A stretch of DNA of 64,000 nucleotides from Halopenitus salinus (GTDB taxonomy: Archaea > Halobacteriota > Halobacteria > Halobacteriales > Haloferacaceae): positions 124,001 to 188,000 of the forward strand of contig NZ_JBHSXL010000006.1 in NCBI RefSeq assembly GCF_042662125.1, given 5' to 3'. The translations under genes and the position numbers were made by a program. Of the stretch, positions 16,160 through 24,203 are shown one piece after another. Positions within the stretch are counted from its first letter, which is position 1; each line of letters starts with the position of its first letter. The notes below the pieces were generated by a model. The model was not told the origin of the DNA. It did not search any database and was given only the letters and a program-made list of their open reading frames with translations.

Positions 16160-16422
16160 CCCGTCGATACGAGGTGATCCCCGACGTCGTCGAGGCCATA
16201 GCGGAGGTCGAGGGAGTCTCGCCGCACGAGCTCGAGTACACGCTGTACGAGCACATCGACGCCGAGGCGCTCGAGAAGCTCGTCACCTCTCCCCACCGCG
16301 AGTGGGAGCTCACGTTTCGGGTACCACGACATACGGTGACGGTTCGCGGAAGCGGACGGATCCTCGTCGACGGCGAGGTGGTCCGCGAGCTCGAGGGGGA
16401 GCCGTTCGAGAGGACGAGTTGA
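16156..16422 (+). CDS. HalOD1 output-domain protein
   Basis: An 88-residue protein that is essentially one HalOD1 domain: IPDVVEAIAEVEGVSPHELE, YEHIDAEALEKLV, then a beta region RVPRHTVTVRGSGRILVDG. HalOD1 domains are found alone or at the end of two-component proteins in halophiles; their activity is unknown. ATG 16156 overlaps the preceding HTH gene by 4 nt, which suggests they function as a regulatory pair. Confidence 0.8.
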   Translation: MTRRYEVIPDVVEAIAEVEGVSPHELEYTLYEHIDAEALEKLVTSPHREWELTFRVPRHTVTVRGSGRILVDGEVVRELEGEPFERTS

Positions 16423-16440
16423 ATCCGAACCGAGAGCGAC

Positions 16441-16638
16441 CTACAGCCTGAAGGATCGTTCGATCCGCGCGCCGCAGCTGTCGCACTCGAGACGATACAG
16501 GATTCTGGATCCGGTGGTTGCCGCCTCCCACCGCGAGTCGGACTGGTCGGAGCCGCACGACTCACAGACTCGACGAGTGGCATCTAACCGCTCCCGGAGC
16601 CGGTCGAGGGGCGTGGTTCCGATCGTTTTTCCAGACAT
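16441..16638 (-). CDS. Small zinc-finger protein (HVO_0649-like)
   Basis: A 65-residue protein MSGKTIGTTPLDRLRERLDA with C2C2 ligands CESCGSD and CDSCGAR separated by about 30 residues, as in the HVO_0649-type haloarchaeal micro-proteins. ATG 16638 is preferred; an upstream ATG at 16683 adds 15 hydrophobic residues that do not resemble the family. It is convergent with the HalOD1 gene. Confidence 0.75.
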   Translation of the reverse strand: MSGKTIGTTPLDRLRERLDATRRVCESCGSDQSDSRWEAATTGSRILYRLECDSCGARIERSFRL

Positions 16639-16756
16639 ATGGTAACAATACACAAGGAACGGGGAAATACCTATCGGTCGCACGACACGGTCGGATCGAA
16701 AAGGACGGGGTTCGGCGCGTCAGGCTTCAAAAACGCCGATCAGGCGTAAAGTCCGA

Positions 16757-17029
16757 TCAGACCTCGAGGAGGTCGTCGACCGCGTCGCCGGCGGCCGCGA
16801 CCGCCTCCTCCGCGACCGCGTCCGGATCGGGATCGGTCTCCCCGTCGGGGGCGTTCAGATAGACGTCGACCTCGAGGACGCCGTCCTCGAAGGTCACGGT
16901 GACGTCGAGATCGTCGACGTCGGACTGTCGATACCGGGAGAAGACGACGCCCTCCGCCGCCTCGGCGGCGGCCTGGACGACCTCCTCGTCGGACGGCTCG
17001 TCAGTCCCGTCAGGACCCTCGCCGGACAT
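16757..17029 (-). CDS. DUF3194 protein, prefoldin-linked
   Basis: A 90-residue acidic protein (SDEEVVQAAAEAAEGVVFSR ... LDVTVTFEDGVLEVDVYLNA). Its size and its place directly after prefoldin beta match the archaeal DUF3194 family, whose function is unknown. It starts 1 nt from the pfdB stop, so the two are translated from one mRNA. Confidence 0.8.
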   Translation of the reverse strand: MSGEGPDGTDEPSDEEVVQAAAEAAEGVVFSRYRQSDVDDLDVTVTFEDGVLEVDVYLNAPDGETDPDPDAVAEEAVAAAGDAVDDLLEV

Positions 17030-17428
17030 CTACGCGCCGCCGGCGCCCGGACCGCCGGGACCCATCGGACCGCCGCCGCCGGCGCCGCCCTGCAGGAGCT
17101 GCTGGAGCTCCTCCTGGAGGCTCTCGAACTGCTCTTGGACGCGCTCCTCCTGTTTTTTCAGCTGCTCGACGCGGACCTCGAGCGAGTCGACCGTCTCCTC
17201 GAGGTCCTCGCGAGCGGACTCGTAGTCGGTCTCGACGAGGATCTCGCCGATCTCGCGGTACATCGTGGCGTCCTCGTCGACGTCGTCGAGCGCGTCGAGG
17301 GCGGTCTTCGAGTCGTTGAGGACCGTCTGGGACTGCTCCTTCTGTTGGGCGACCTGCTGGGCCGTCTCCTGAAGGTCCTGCAGCTCCTCGATCTTCTCCT
17401 GTGCTTCCGGCGGCATGTTGCCCTGCAT
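17030..17428 (-). CDS. pfdB: Prefoldin beta subunit
   Basis: A 132-residue subunit of the archaeal prefoldin hexamer, which hands unfolded proteins to the thermosome. The N-terminal helix (MQGNMPPEAQEKIEELQDLQ), central beta hairpin (ALDDVDEDATMYREIGEILV) and C-terminal coiled coil (SLEVRVEQLKKQEERVQE) are clear. A Gly/Pro/Met-rich tail ends the protein. ATG 17428 is preferred because other halophile homologues begin MQGN; ATG 17416 is possible. Confidence 0.92.
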   Translation of the reverse strand: MQGNMPPEAQEKIEELQDLQETAQQVAQQKEQSQTVLNDSKTALDALDDVDEDATMYREIGEILVETDYESAREDLEETVDSLEVRVEQLKKQEERVQEQFESLQEELQQLLQGGAGGGGPMGPGGPGAGGA

Positions 17429-17474
17429 GCACGGGAGGAGACGGTCCGGACTGAAAAACCCCCGACTTTGTCCC

Positions 17475-17816
17475 TCACGCCGACCCGTCGCCGCCCGCCC
17501 CACGCCGGCCGGCGATCGCGACGGTCTCCGCGACGTCGACGAGCCGCGTCCAGCTGTTGAATCCCGCACGGAGCGCGACGAGGTCGCGCGCGCGAACGCG
17601 AACGATCACGGTCGAGCCGTCCCGCTCGAGGTCGGCCCGCGATCGGTCGTCGTCGATCGCGTCGACCTCGGGGCTTAGGGCGTCCGCCACGGTCCGGGCG
17701 CGCTCGGCGTCGGCGTAGGGAAATCGGACCACGAGGTCGTGAACGAACGTCGAGTCGGCGTCGGTCTCGGCGATATCGGCGATATCGGGCCCACCGGGAG
17801 CGTCGTAGTCGGTCAT
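17475..17816 (-). CDS. pcc1: KEOPS complex subunit Pcc1
   Basis: A 113-residue Pcc1, the small dimerisation subunit of KEOPS, which makes t6A37 in ANN-decoding tRNAs. The typical pattern is FPYADAERARTVADALSPE followed by RVRARDLVALRAGFNSWTRL and VAETVAIAG. A short acidic N-terminal extension precedes VHDLVVRFPY. ATG 17816 fits. The usual archaeal neighbours (RpoP and L37Ae upstream, prefoldin beta downstream) support the call. Confidence 0.9.
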   Translation of the reverse strand: MTDYDAPGGPDIADIAETDADSTFVHDLVVRFPYADAERARTVADALSPEVDAIDDDRSRADLERDGSTVIVRVRARDLVALRAGFNSWTRLVDVAETVAIAGRRGAGGDGSA

Positions 17817-17892
17817 GGATGGTGGATCGAATCGAGAACCGGCGCGAGAATCGTCGAGTCGGATCCGAAGCGGGAAGGGCGCGGTTCGGGGT

Positions 17893-18027
17893 CTACTCGA
17901 CGTCGACTTCCTTGATGCCGCCGCCGCGTTCCTTGAGCAGGACTCGGTGGCCGCAGTAGGGACAGCGCACGCCACCGTACTCGTCGAGCGTGACGTCGCG
18001 CTTACAGCGGGAGCATCGGTAACTCAT
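17893..18027 (-). CDS. rpoP: DNA-directed RNA polymerase subunit P (Rpb12)
   Basis: A 44-residue zinc-ribbon subunit: MSYRCSRCKRDVTLDEYGG then RCPYCGHRVLLKER, a C4 site (CX2C-X12-CX2C). It stabilises the Rpo3-Rpo10 side of RNA polymerase. The start overlaps the L37Ae stop by one base (TAATG), so translation is likely coupled. Confidence 0.95.
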   Translation of the reverse strand: MSYRCSRCKRDVTLDEYGGVRCPYCGHRVLLKERGGGIKEVDVE

Positions 18028-18293
18028 TATTCCTCGTCGGCGAGCGCCGCGCGGATCGATCGTCGCACGGTTCGTCCGCCGGGGGTCTCGGGGCGGTAGG
18101 CGCCGCCGGCGAAGGTCTCGCCGGTCTCCTCGTTCACCCAGATGCCGGTGCCGATCCGCTTTACGGAGTCGCCGTCGACGGTGGCCTCGCGCATCTCCCG
18201 CTCGATGTCCTGGACGCGTTTCCGGGCGACCCGCCCGTACCGCGCGCCGAAACGACCCGCGCTGCCGGTCGATCGTGCCTTCTTCTCGGCCAT
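18027..18293 (-). CDS. rpl37ae: Ribosomal protein L37Ae (eL43), cysteine-free form
   Basis: An 88-residue large-subunit protein: GSAGRFGARYGRVARKRVQD, then RIGTGIWVNEETGETFAGGA and YRPETPGGRTVRRSIRAALA. The family core is obvious, but the four zinc-binding cysteines of most archaeal and eukaryotic L37Ae proteins are absent; the protein has no cysteine. It is the first gene of the L37Ae-rpoP-pcc1 unit. ATG 18293 is chosen over ATG 18317, since MAEKKARS is the expected basic start. Confidence 0.92.
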   Translation of the reverse strand: MAEKKARSTGSAGRFGARYGRVARKRVQDIEREMREATVDGDSVKRIGTGIWVNEETGETFAGGAYRPETPGGRTVRRSIRAALADEE

Positions 18294-18319
18294 AGTACCG
18301 ACTCCTACCGCCAGCACGA

Positions 18320-18329
18320 GTAAAAAGGC
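18320..18329 (-). promoter_or_regulatory. TATA-like box of the L37Ae-rpoP-pcc1 operon
   Basis: On the minus strand GCCTTTTTAC is centred about 31 nt before ATG 18293. Confidence 0.5.
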
Positions 18330-18456
18330 TACGAGTCGCTCCCGATGTGGGAACCGGAGACGGGCGTCCGCCGCCGATCGACGGCGTGTCGATCGCGGCG
18401 GTCGCGGAGGACGTCGACACCGACGCGCTCACAAGTCCGGACGACGAGGTCGGGAC

Positions 18457-19614
18457 ATGGACGAGATCGACGTCGAGCCGGTCGAGAGCGTCGAGGAGGG
18501 ACGGGCCGGAGACGAGGACGCCGTGGACGACGATCGGCCGTCGGGAACGATGGCGTCCACGGACGCCGACCTCCCGACCGGGGTCGACGCCCCCGAGTAC
18601 GTGCTCTACGGCGGCAAAGGCGGCGTCGGAAAGACGACGATGGCGGCCGCGACCGGCCTCTCCTCGGCCGCCGGGGGGACCGCGACGCTCGTGGTCTCGA
18701 CCGACCCGGCCCACTCGCTTTCGGACACCTACGGCGTCGAGATCCCGCCGCGGCCGGCGCGGATCCGCGAGGACGTGCCGCTTTATGCGGCTGAGATCGA
18801 CCCGGACGCCGCGATGGAGGAGGGACTCTTCGGCGCCGAGGGCGATCCGCTCGGCGGACTCGGCGATCTCGGCGGGATGGCCGGGACAGGAAACCCGGGC
18901 GCCGATCCGGACGCGACGGAACCCGGCCCGGACGGGGAGGGCCCCCTCGGCGGGTTGCTCGGCGGAACCATGCCCGGCGCGGACGAGGCGGCCGCGATGC
19001 GCCAGCTGCTCGAGTACCTCGACGACCCGCGGTTCGACCGCGTGGTCGTCGACACCGCGCCGACCGGACACACGCTCCGGCTGCTCCAGCTGCCGGAGAT
19101 CATGGACTCGATGATCGGCCGGGTGATGAAGATGCGCCAGCAGTTCTCCGGCATGATGGAGGGCATAAAGGGGATGTTCGGCGCCAGCGACGGGGACGCC
19201 GACCCGAGCGCCGACCTCGACGACCTCAGAGAGCGGATCGAGCGCCTCCGGGCCGTCCTTCGCGATCCCGACCGGACCGACTTCCGCGTCGTGATGATCC
19301 CCGAGGAGATGGGGGTGATGGAGTCCGAGCGGCTCGTCGACCGGCTCGACGAGTTCGGAATTCCGGTCGGGACGATCGTCGTCAACCGGGTGATGGAGGA
19401 CCTCGCGGACGTCGCCGACGTCGATCCGGAGTGGGTCGTGACGCCGAACCACGAGGACTGTGCGTTCTGCGAGCGCCGCTGGCAGGTACAGCGCGACGCG
19501 CTCGCGCGGGCGACCGACCTGTTCCGGGGTCGCGAGGTGAAACGCGTCCCGCTGCTCGCCGACGAGGTGCGCGGCGAGGACGCGCTGCGGGTCGTCGCGA
19601 CCTGCCTGGAGTGA
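18457..19614 (+). CDS. ArsA/Get3-type ATPase
   Basis: A 385-residue P-loop ATPase of the ArsA/Get3 clade. The deviant Walker A GGKGGVGKTT is at about residues 50-59, switch I STDPAHSLSD at about 80 and switch II VVDTAPTGHTLRLLQLP at about 205. The nucleotide-proximal VVNRVMED and a C-terminal EDCAFCERR (CX2C) are the pattern of archaeal Get3-like proteins. Archaeal members may target tail-anchored proteins or handle metalloids; no arsenic genes are near, so targeting is more likely. A Gly/Met-rich insert (about 125-180) is a halophile feature. ATG 18457 begins the acidic lead MDEIDVEP. Confidence 0.85.
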   Translation: MDEIDVEPVESVEEGRAGDEDAVDDDRPSGTMASTDADLPTGVDAPEYVLYGGKGGVGKTTMAAATGLSSAAGGTATLVVSTDPAHSLSDTYGVEIPPRPARIREDVPLYAAEIDPDAAMEEGLFGAEGDPLGGLGDLGGMAGTGNPGADPDATEPGPDGEGPLGGLLGGTMPGADEAAAMRQLLEYLDDPRFDRVVVDTAPTGHTLRLLQLPEIMDSMIGRVMKMRQQFSGMMEGIKGMFGASDGDADPSADLDDLRERIERLRAVLRDPDRTDFRVVMIPEEMGVMESERLVDRLDEFGIPVGTIVVNRVMEDLADVADVDPEWVVTPNHEDCAFCERRWQVQRDALARATDLFRGREVKRVPLLADEVRGEDALRVVATCLE

Positions 19615-19702
19615 CCGGCCGGTGATGAAACTGGGGTGGTCGGCCGAACAATGGAACTCGAGTGACGGACCGGAGATCACGCCCGGCGTTCGAGGGATCG
19701 AG

Positions 19703-20554
19703 CTATCGTGAGAGCTTCCGCAACAGGTCGTATGCCGCGTCCCGCACGCCGTCCGGGAGGTGTCGCGCGAGCACGGCCGCACGCGGGAGGGTTCCGGGCT
19801 GGACGCGAGCGGGCGGCTGCGTCATGCTCGCGGCGTTCACGACGGCGTCCGCGACCGTCTCCGGCTCGACCGATCCGGGCCCGTCGCCGGCGACGAGCTG
19901 GGTGTCCTCGAAGACGCGGTAGAACTCCTCGTAGGCGCCCGACCGGCCGTCGTCGGAGCCACTGGAGGACGAATCGTCCGAACGGACCTCACGGTCGGCA
20001 CGCTCGGAGAACGCGGTTCGGACCGGGCCGGGTTCGACGACCACGACGTCGACGTCGTACTCCGCCAGCTCGTTTCGGAGCGCATCGGACATCGCCTCGA
20101 GCGCGTGTTTCGAGCCGGAATAGACGCCGGTTCCGGGCATCGAGAGCCGGCCGAGGACCGAGGAGACGTTGATGATCGTCCCGTCCCGTTCGCGACGCAT
20201 GCTCGGCAGGACGGCCCGCGCGAGCCGGTGGGGGCCGTAGACGTTCACGTCGAACTGGTCGTGGACGTCCGCGACTGGGACGTCCTCGATCGGTCCGAAC
20301 CGTCCGTATCCGGCGTTGTTGACGAGACAGTCGATCGCGCCCTCCTCGTCGAGGATCCGGTCGACGACGCGCTCGACGTCCCCGTCGTCCGTGACGTCGA
20401 GGGTCGCGATCTCACAGCCGGCCTCGCCGAGCGTCTGGACGTCGGCGGGGTTGCGTGCGGTCGCGTACACGGTCCAGTCCTCCTCGAGGAACGCGAGCGC
20501 GCTCGCCCGACCGATCCCGGAGGAACAGCCCGTGATGAGTACCGTCTCTTGCAC
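19703..20554 (-). CDS. Short-chain dehydrogenase/reductase
   Basis: A 283-residue classical SDR. The nucleotide motif TGCSSGIGRA is at residues 8-17, NNAG near 88, the catalytic Ser in VSSVLGRL near 136, and Tyr/Lys in YSGSKHALEAM (YX3K) near 152. PGPVRTAF near 178 completes the pattern. Substrate is unknown; the family acts on retinol, steroids, sugars or acyl-CoA. A Ser/Asp-rich insert follows residue 190. GTG is the likely start; the TATA-like GTTATGG on the minus strand lies about 26 nt upstream. Confidence 0.87.
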   Translation of the reverse strand: MQETVLITGCSSGIGRASALAFLEEDWTVYATARNPADVQTLGEAGCEIATLDVTDDGDVERVVDRILDEEGAIDCLVNNAGYGRFGPIEDVPVADVHDQFDVNVYGPHRLARAVLPSMRRERDGTIINVSSVLGRLSMPGTGVYSGSKHALEAMSDALRNELAEYDVDVVVVEPGPVRTAFSERADREVRSDDSSSSGSDDGRSGAYEEFYRVFEDTQLVAGDGPGSVEPETVADAVVNAASMTQPPARVQPGTLPRAAVLARHLPDGVRDAAYDLLRKLSR

Positions 20555-20627
20555 ACTCGCCCCTCGTTCGGCAGGGCCATAACTCCCACCGTTCCGATCG
20601 AACGGACCGTCCGGCGGATCGAACGTG

Positions 20628-21638
20628 TCAGTCGTCCGCGAGGATCGACCGCTTCACCTCGTCGGCGTACGCGTCCGCGAGCCGCGTCGGCGCGGGAAGC
20701 TTGTAGCCGGCACACAGCGCCTCGACGATCTCCAGGGTAGTCTCCGCCGAGATCCGGTGGCCGGGGCTCACGTACAGGGGGTTGATGCGCCGCTCGTTCG
20801 GGTACTGCCGGGACTGGTAGGCGTGGCCGATCACGGTGCCCGCGGGCGCCTCGACGCCGTCGGCGGCGCGGATCGGCGTCGACCACCCCGCGGAGCGCTC
20901 GTCGACGGAGGCGTCCGGAACGCCACACAGGAGGCTCTTTGCGACCCCGACGGCGGGGATGTCGAGGAGCACGCCGACGTGCGTGGCGATGCCCGCCTGC
21001 CGGAAGTGGATGCGACCCGACCCGTCGAGAACGAGGAGGTCGGGGTCGATGGACAGCGTCGAGAGCGCGTCCAGGATCGGGCCGCCCTCCCGGAAGGCGA
21101 GCAGGCCGGGGATGTACGGGATCGAAAGCGGGGAGACGGCGTGGGTCCGCTCGACGATCCGACCGTTCCGGAGGGCGACGACCGCCGAGACGACAGCATC
21201 CTCGAGGAACGCCTGGTCGACTCCGACGACGATCGGCGCGGACCGATCGACGTTCGACTGCTCGCCGAGCGTCGACTGCCTGCCCGGGGGAACCGGGTCC
21301 GAGTCCGAATGCGAGTCCGAGTCCGAATGCGAGTCCGAGTCCGAATGCGGGTCCGAGTCCGAATGCGAGTCCGAGCCCGAGTCCGAGTCCGAATCCGAAC
21401 TCGGACCCGGAACGCCAGACGAGAGGTCGAAGGAGTCGTCGATGGCGACGTCGGCAGGAGCCACCTCGAGGGCGTCCTCGAAGACCGCGACGTCGGCGAT
21501 GTCGCGCTGGAGCGCCTCCATCTCGCCCCGCGAGAGATCGGGATCGGGGAGGAACTCGGGTCGGGCGAGATCGAGGGGGGACCGATCGGGGGACGGAACG
21601 GAGGATCGCTCGATCGCGTCGCGCTCGCGGTCGGACAT
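20628..21638 (-). CDS. nfi: Endonuclease V with a Ser/Asp repeat insertion
   Basis: A 336-residue deoxyinosine 3'-endonuclease (Nfi), which cuts near deaminated adenine. Motifs: the catalytic-Asp strand VVGVDQAF (about residues 130-137), SIPYIPGLLAFREGGP (about 165-180), LLVLDGSGRIHFRQAGIATH (about 195-215) and GVAKSLLCG (about 227). Between the N-terminal domain and VVGVDQAF, about 30 residues alternate Ser and Asp with some His, encoded by an 18-bp tandem repeat. It follows the rhomboid gene by 2 nt and is probably its partner in one transcript. ATG 21638 is chosen; longer upstream frame is antisense noise. Confidence 0.9.
   Translation of the reverse strand: MSDRERDAIERSSVPSPDRSPLDLARPEFLPDPDLSRGEMEALQRDIADVAVFEDALEVAPADVAIDDSFDLSSGVPGPSSDSDSDSGSDSHSDSDPHSDSDSHSDSDSHSDSDPVPPGRQSTLGEQSNVDRSAPIVVGVDQAFLEDAVVSAVVALRNGRIVERTHAVSPLSIPYIPGLLAFREGGPILDALSTLSIDPDLLVLDGSGRIHFRQAGIATHVGVLLDIPAVGVAKSLLCGVPDASVDERSAGWSTPIRAADGVEAPAGTVIGHAYQSRQYPNERRINPLYVSPGHRISAETTLEIVEALCAGYKLPAPTRLADAYADEVKRSILADD
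21301..21390. repeat. 18-bp tandem repeat inside the endonuclease V gene
   Basis: Five consecutive 18-bp units, four of them nearly identical (GAGTCCGAATGCGAGTCC on the plus strand; the third has GGG for GAG, the fifth is degenerate). The length is a multiple of 3, so changes in copy number keep the frame and would only lengthen or shorten the Ser/Asp/His insert. Confidence 0.9.
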
Positions 21639-21640
21639 CC

Positions 21641-22597
21641 TCACCGACCCGGACCGCCCGGTCCGCGGGGACCGCCGGGGCCGCCCGGACCGCCCGGACC
21701 GCCGAACCGGAGCTGGCTCGGCGCGCGCATCTCGCCTTTGACGTGTTTCCCGTAGGCGAGCCCGACGAGAAGACCCGCGAGGTGTGCCCAGTGGGCGATC
21801 CCGCCGGCCGCGCCGCCGAACCCGAAGAGGACGCTGACGACCGCGAACCCGACGGTCAACAGCCAAAGCGGCATCGGGATGAAGAAGTAGAGGTAGACTC
21901 GAAGGTGCGGGTTCAACACGGTGAGCACGCCCATGATCGCCATGATCGCCCCGGAGGCGCCGACGACGCCGGGACCGACGGAGCCGAGGGCGAACCCCAT
22001 CCCGATCTGGGCGAGCCCGGCGATCACGCCGGCGCCGAGGAACAACGCGAGAAAGCGGTTCGACCCGATCCGTCGCTCGACGGGGGGGCCGAAGAAGTAG
22101 AGCACGATGGAGTTGAGCGCGATGTGCGCGAAGTTGCCGTGGGCGAACACCGAGGTGACCCACGTCCAGACGTACTCGAGGTGGTCCGGCCGAAGGACGA
22201 AGAGCGACCGGGAGAACTCCTGGCCGACGAATGCCGCCGCCACGAGCTGGGCGAGAAAGGTCGTCCACATCGCGGCGAGGAACACGAACGTGAGGTTCCC
22301 GCGGAAGTAGCCGAGCAGGCCGCCCGTCGAGGTCTCGGCGGCGATCCGTCCGCGAACGCGGTCGGTCACGGAGCGAGATCGGTTCGTTCCGGTCCGTGAA
22401 CCGGACCCGTCCCGCGCGTCCGCGGCGGCCGAGTCGTCGAAGCCGCTGTCGAAGACGCCCGATGGGTCGTCCCACTCCCCGAGGCCCGGACAGTCGTGGT
22501 TCTCGGGGAGCCGGTGTTCCGCACAGAACGTCCGTCCACAGCGGCGACACTGGTAGGGGAGGTTCTCGTAGGCACCACACTCGTCGCACGTCGCCAT
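21641..22597 (-). CDS. Rhomboid-family intramembrane protease with N-terminal AN1-type zinc finger
   Basis: A 318-residue membrane protein. An AN1-like zinc finger (CDECGAYENLPYQCRRCGRT, FCAEHRL ... HDC; residues 4-36) precedes a six-helix rhomboid domain. The nucleophile serine is in VGASGAIMAIMGV (about residue 204), the catalytic His in GGIAHWAHLAGLLVGL (about 275), and the helix-2 HGNFAHIALN (about 150) is also typical. The C-terminus is a Gly-Pro-rich tail. Such zinc-finger rhomboids are common in halophiles and may act on glycoproteins or tail-anchored proteins; the substrate is unknown. TATA-like CCGCTTTACC lies about 25 nt before ATG 22597. Confidence 0.9.
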   Translation of the reverse strand: MATCDECGAYENLPYQCRRCGRTFCAEHRLPENHDCPGLGEWDDPSGVFDSGFDDSAAADARDGSGSRTGTNRSRSVTDRVRGRIAAETSTGGLLGYFRGNLTFVFLAAMWTTFLAQLVAAAFVGQEFSRSLFVLRPDHLEYVWTWVTSVFAHGNFAHIALNSIVLYFFGPPVERRIGSNRFLALFLGAGVIAGLAQIGMGFALGSVGPGVVGASGAIMAIMGVLTVLNPHLRVYLYFFIPMPLWLLTVGFAVVSVLFGFGGAAGGIAHWAHLAGLLVGLAYGKHVKGEMRAPSQLRFGGPGGPGGPGGPRGPGGPGR

Positions 22598-22698
22598 TAC
22601 CCTCCCGTTGTGGCGGGGCCGGTAAAGCGGTTTGGCTCTCGGTTCCGGCGGAACCGGCTACCGAAGCGATTAAGCGGTGGTGACGCCAACCGCCGGCC

Positions 22699-22965
22699 AT
22701 GCAACACCTCATCGTCCGTGGCGACCCCGGCATCCGTCGCGACGCGGTGATCGACTACGAGGGCGAGGAGATGGTCTGTTTCGCCGTGAACCGCCAGGGC
22801 GACTGGCACGGCCCCGACGAGCCCCAGCTGTGGTGTACGATCGGCACCGAGGACGAGCGAGAGAGCTTCGAGAAACGCGAGTACGTCCCCCACTGGCTCG
22901 AGGTCGAGTCGATCGACGCCGAGGACCTCGAGGTCATCAAGGCCAAAGGCGACCTCGCGGTCTGA
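22699..22965 (+). CDS. Conserved haloarchaeal protein (HAH_0734-like)
   Basis: An 88-residue acidic protein (LIVRGDPGIRRDAVIDYEGE ... NRQGDWHGPDEPQLWC). It is widespread in halophiles and, from memory, resembles the HAH_0734 family; its function is unknown. It is divergent from the rhomboid gene, with a TATA-like GATTAAGC about 30 nt before the ATG. Confidence 0.7.
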   Translation: MQHLIVRGDPGIRRDAVIDYEGEEMVCFAVNRQGDWHGPDEPQLWCTIGTEDERESFEKREYVPHWLEVESIDAEDLEVIKAKGDLAV

Positions 22966-23025
22966 ACACCACACGCATCGCACCCGGACGCCGAATCCGA
23001 AAGTCCCTCTTCTCCCGAAGGCCGC

Positions 23026-24126
23026 TCAAAACAGCCCGTCGAGGTCCTCGTTGTCGAAGGCCGCGGCGGGGTCGGACCGCTCCTGTTCCAGTTCGTCCGT
23101 CTCCCGTGCCGCCTCGCGTGCGCGCTCGAGGAACGTCTCGACGCGCGCCGAGCGTTCGACCCCGCCCAACAGGACGATCGCCGCGATCCGATCCGAGGAG
23201 AGCGGAAAGTCGCCGCCACGGACCGCCGCGCTCCCGGTCTCCTCCTCGAGCCACCGTCGCGCCCGCTCGACGCCCTTTCGCGGGATTCGGTCGGGTTCGC
23301 CCGCCGCGACGAGCAGGGCGGCGTCCGCCTCCGTCGCCTCCGGAAGGCTGAGCCCGGTCATCACCGCCTTCCTGGTCGTGCTCATCACTGCCGAGATGTT
23401 CTCTTCCGCCTCGGGGGCGGCGGTCGCGCTCGCGTAGCCGACCGCCGCGATGCCGCCCGCACGAAGCGTCTGTATCACCTCGCTCGTGTCGACGACCGAC
23501 TCCGGGACGTCCCGGCCGTCCTCGCCGGTCGCCTCGCCGGCCGCCAGGACCAGCCCGACCCGCCTGGCGAGCTTGCGGTTGATCCGATCGTAGCCGCTCC
23601 CCACGCTGTCGTCGGCCGCCCGCCAGGCGTCGTTGTCGACGAGCAGGGTGGCGTCGGCCTCCCGAACGACGGTCTTCAGCGACCGACCCGCGTTCACCTG
23701 ATAGAGCGCGCCCTCCTCGCGGCTGGGGAGAACGCCGAGCGCGTACACGGGGACGTCGTGGACGCGGCGGAGTTCGCGTACGAGCACGGGTGCGCCACCG
23801 GATCCCGTACCGCCGCCCAGGCCGGCGACCACGAATATCGCTTCCGCCTCCGCCGTGATCCGTCCCGACAGCGCGTCGAGGACCTCGGTCGCGTCCTCGT
23901 CCATGAGCGACGCCGCGAGCTCGTTGTCGCCGCCGACGCCGTGGCCGTTGACGCGCGACTGGCCGATCAGGAGGGTGTCGATCGGAAGCGACCGGAGGTC
24001 GGCCTCGGCCGTGTTGACCGCGAGCGCCCCGCGAACCGCGTCGAAGCCCATCTCGGCGTCGAACTCGGCGAGCGCGGTCGCCACCTTGCCGCCGGCCTGA
24101 CCGACGCCCACGAGAACGACCTTCAT
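23026..24126 (-). CDS. CetZ/tubulin-family GTPase
   Basis: A 366-residue tubulin/FtsZ-superfamily protein: MKVVLVGVGQAGGKVATALA (nucleotide-binding N-terminus) and the GTP motif GLGGGTGSGGAPVL (about residues 101-114). The halophile CetZ pattern LGVLPSREEGALYQVNAGRS (about 138-157) also fits. It lacks FtsZ-specific sequence and has a small C-terminal domain and a disordered acidic end. CetZ proteins control cell shape and motility-related rod formation; one genome carries several paralogues, so its specific role cannot be fixed. It sits back-to-back with the pilus operon. Confidence 0.85.
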   Translation of the reverse strand: MKVVLVGVGQAGGKVATALAEFDAEMGFDAVRGALAVNTAEADLRSLPIDTLLIGQSRVNGHGVGGDNELAASLMDEDATEVLDALSGRITAEAEAIFVVAGLGGGTGSGGAPVLVRELRRVHDVPVYALGVLPSREEGALYQVNAGRSLKTVVREADATLLVDNDAWRAADDSVGSGYDRINRKLARRVGLVLAAGEATGEDGRDVPESVVDTSEVIQTLRAGGIAAVGYASATAAPEAEENISAVMSTTRKAVMTGLSLPEATEADAALLVAAGEPDRIPRKGVERARRWLEEETGSAAVRGGDFPLSSDRIAAIVLLGGVERSARVETFLERAREAARETDELEQERSDPAAAFDNEDLDGLF

Positions 24127-24203
24127 ACGGGAACCACCGTGTGACCGATCCATCAAGGTTTCCCCGCACAGCCGAACGAACGTCGAGGATCCAACCGAAC
24201 GGG

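Noticed and set aside
21301..21390. 18-bp repeats as a CRISPR array
   Set aside because: Units are contiguous with no spacers and lie in frame inside endonuclease V.
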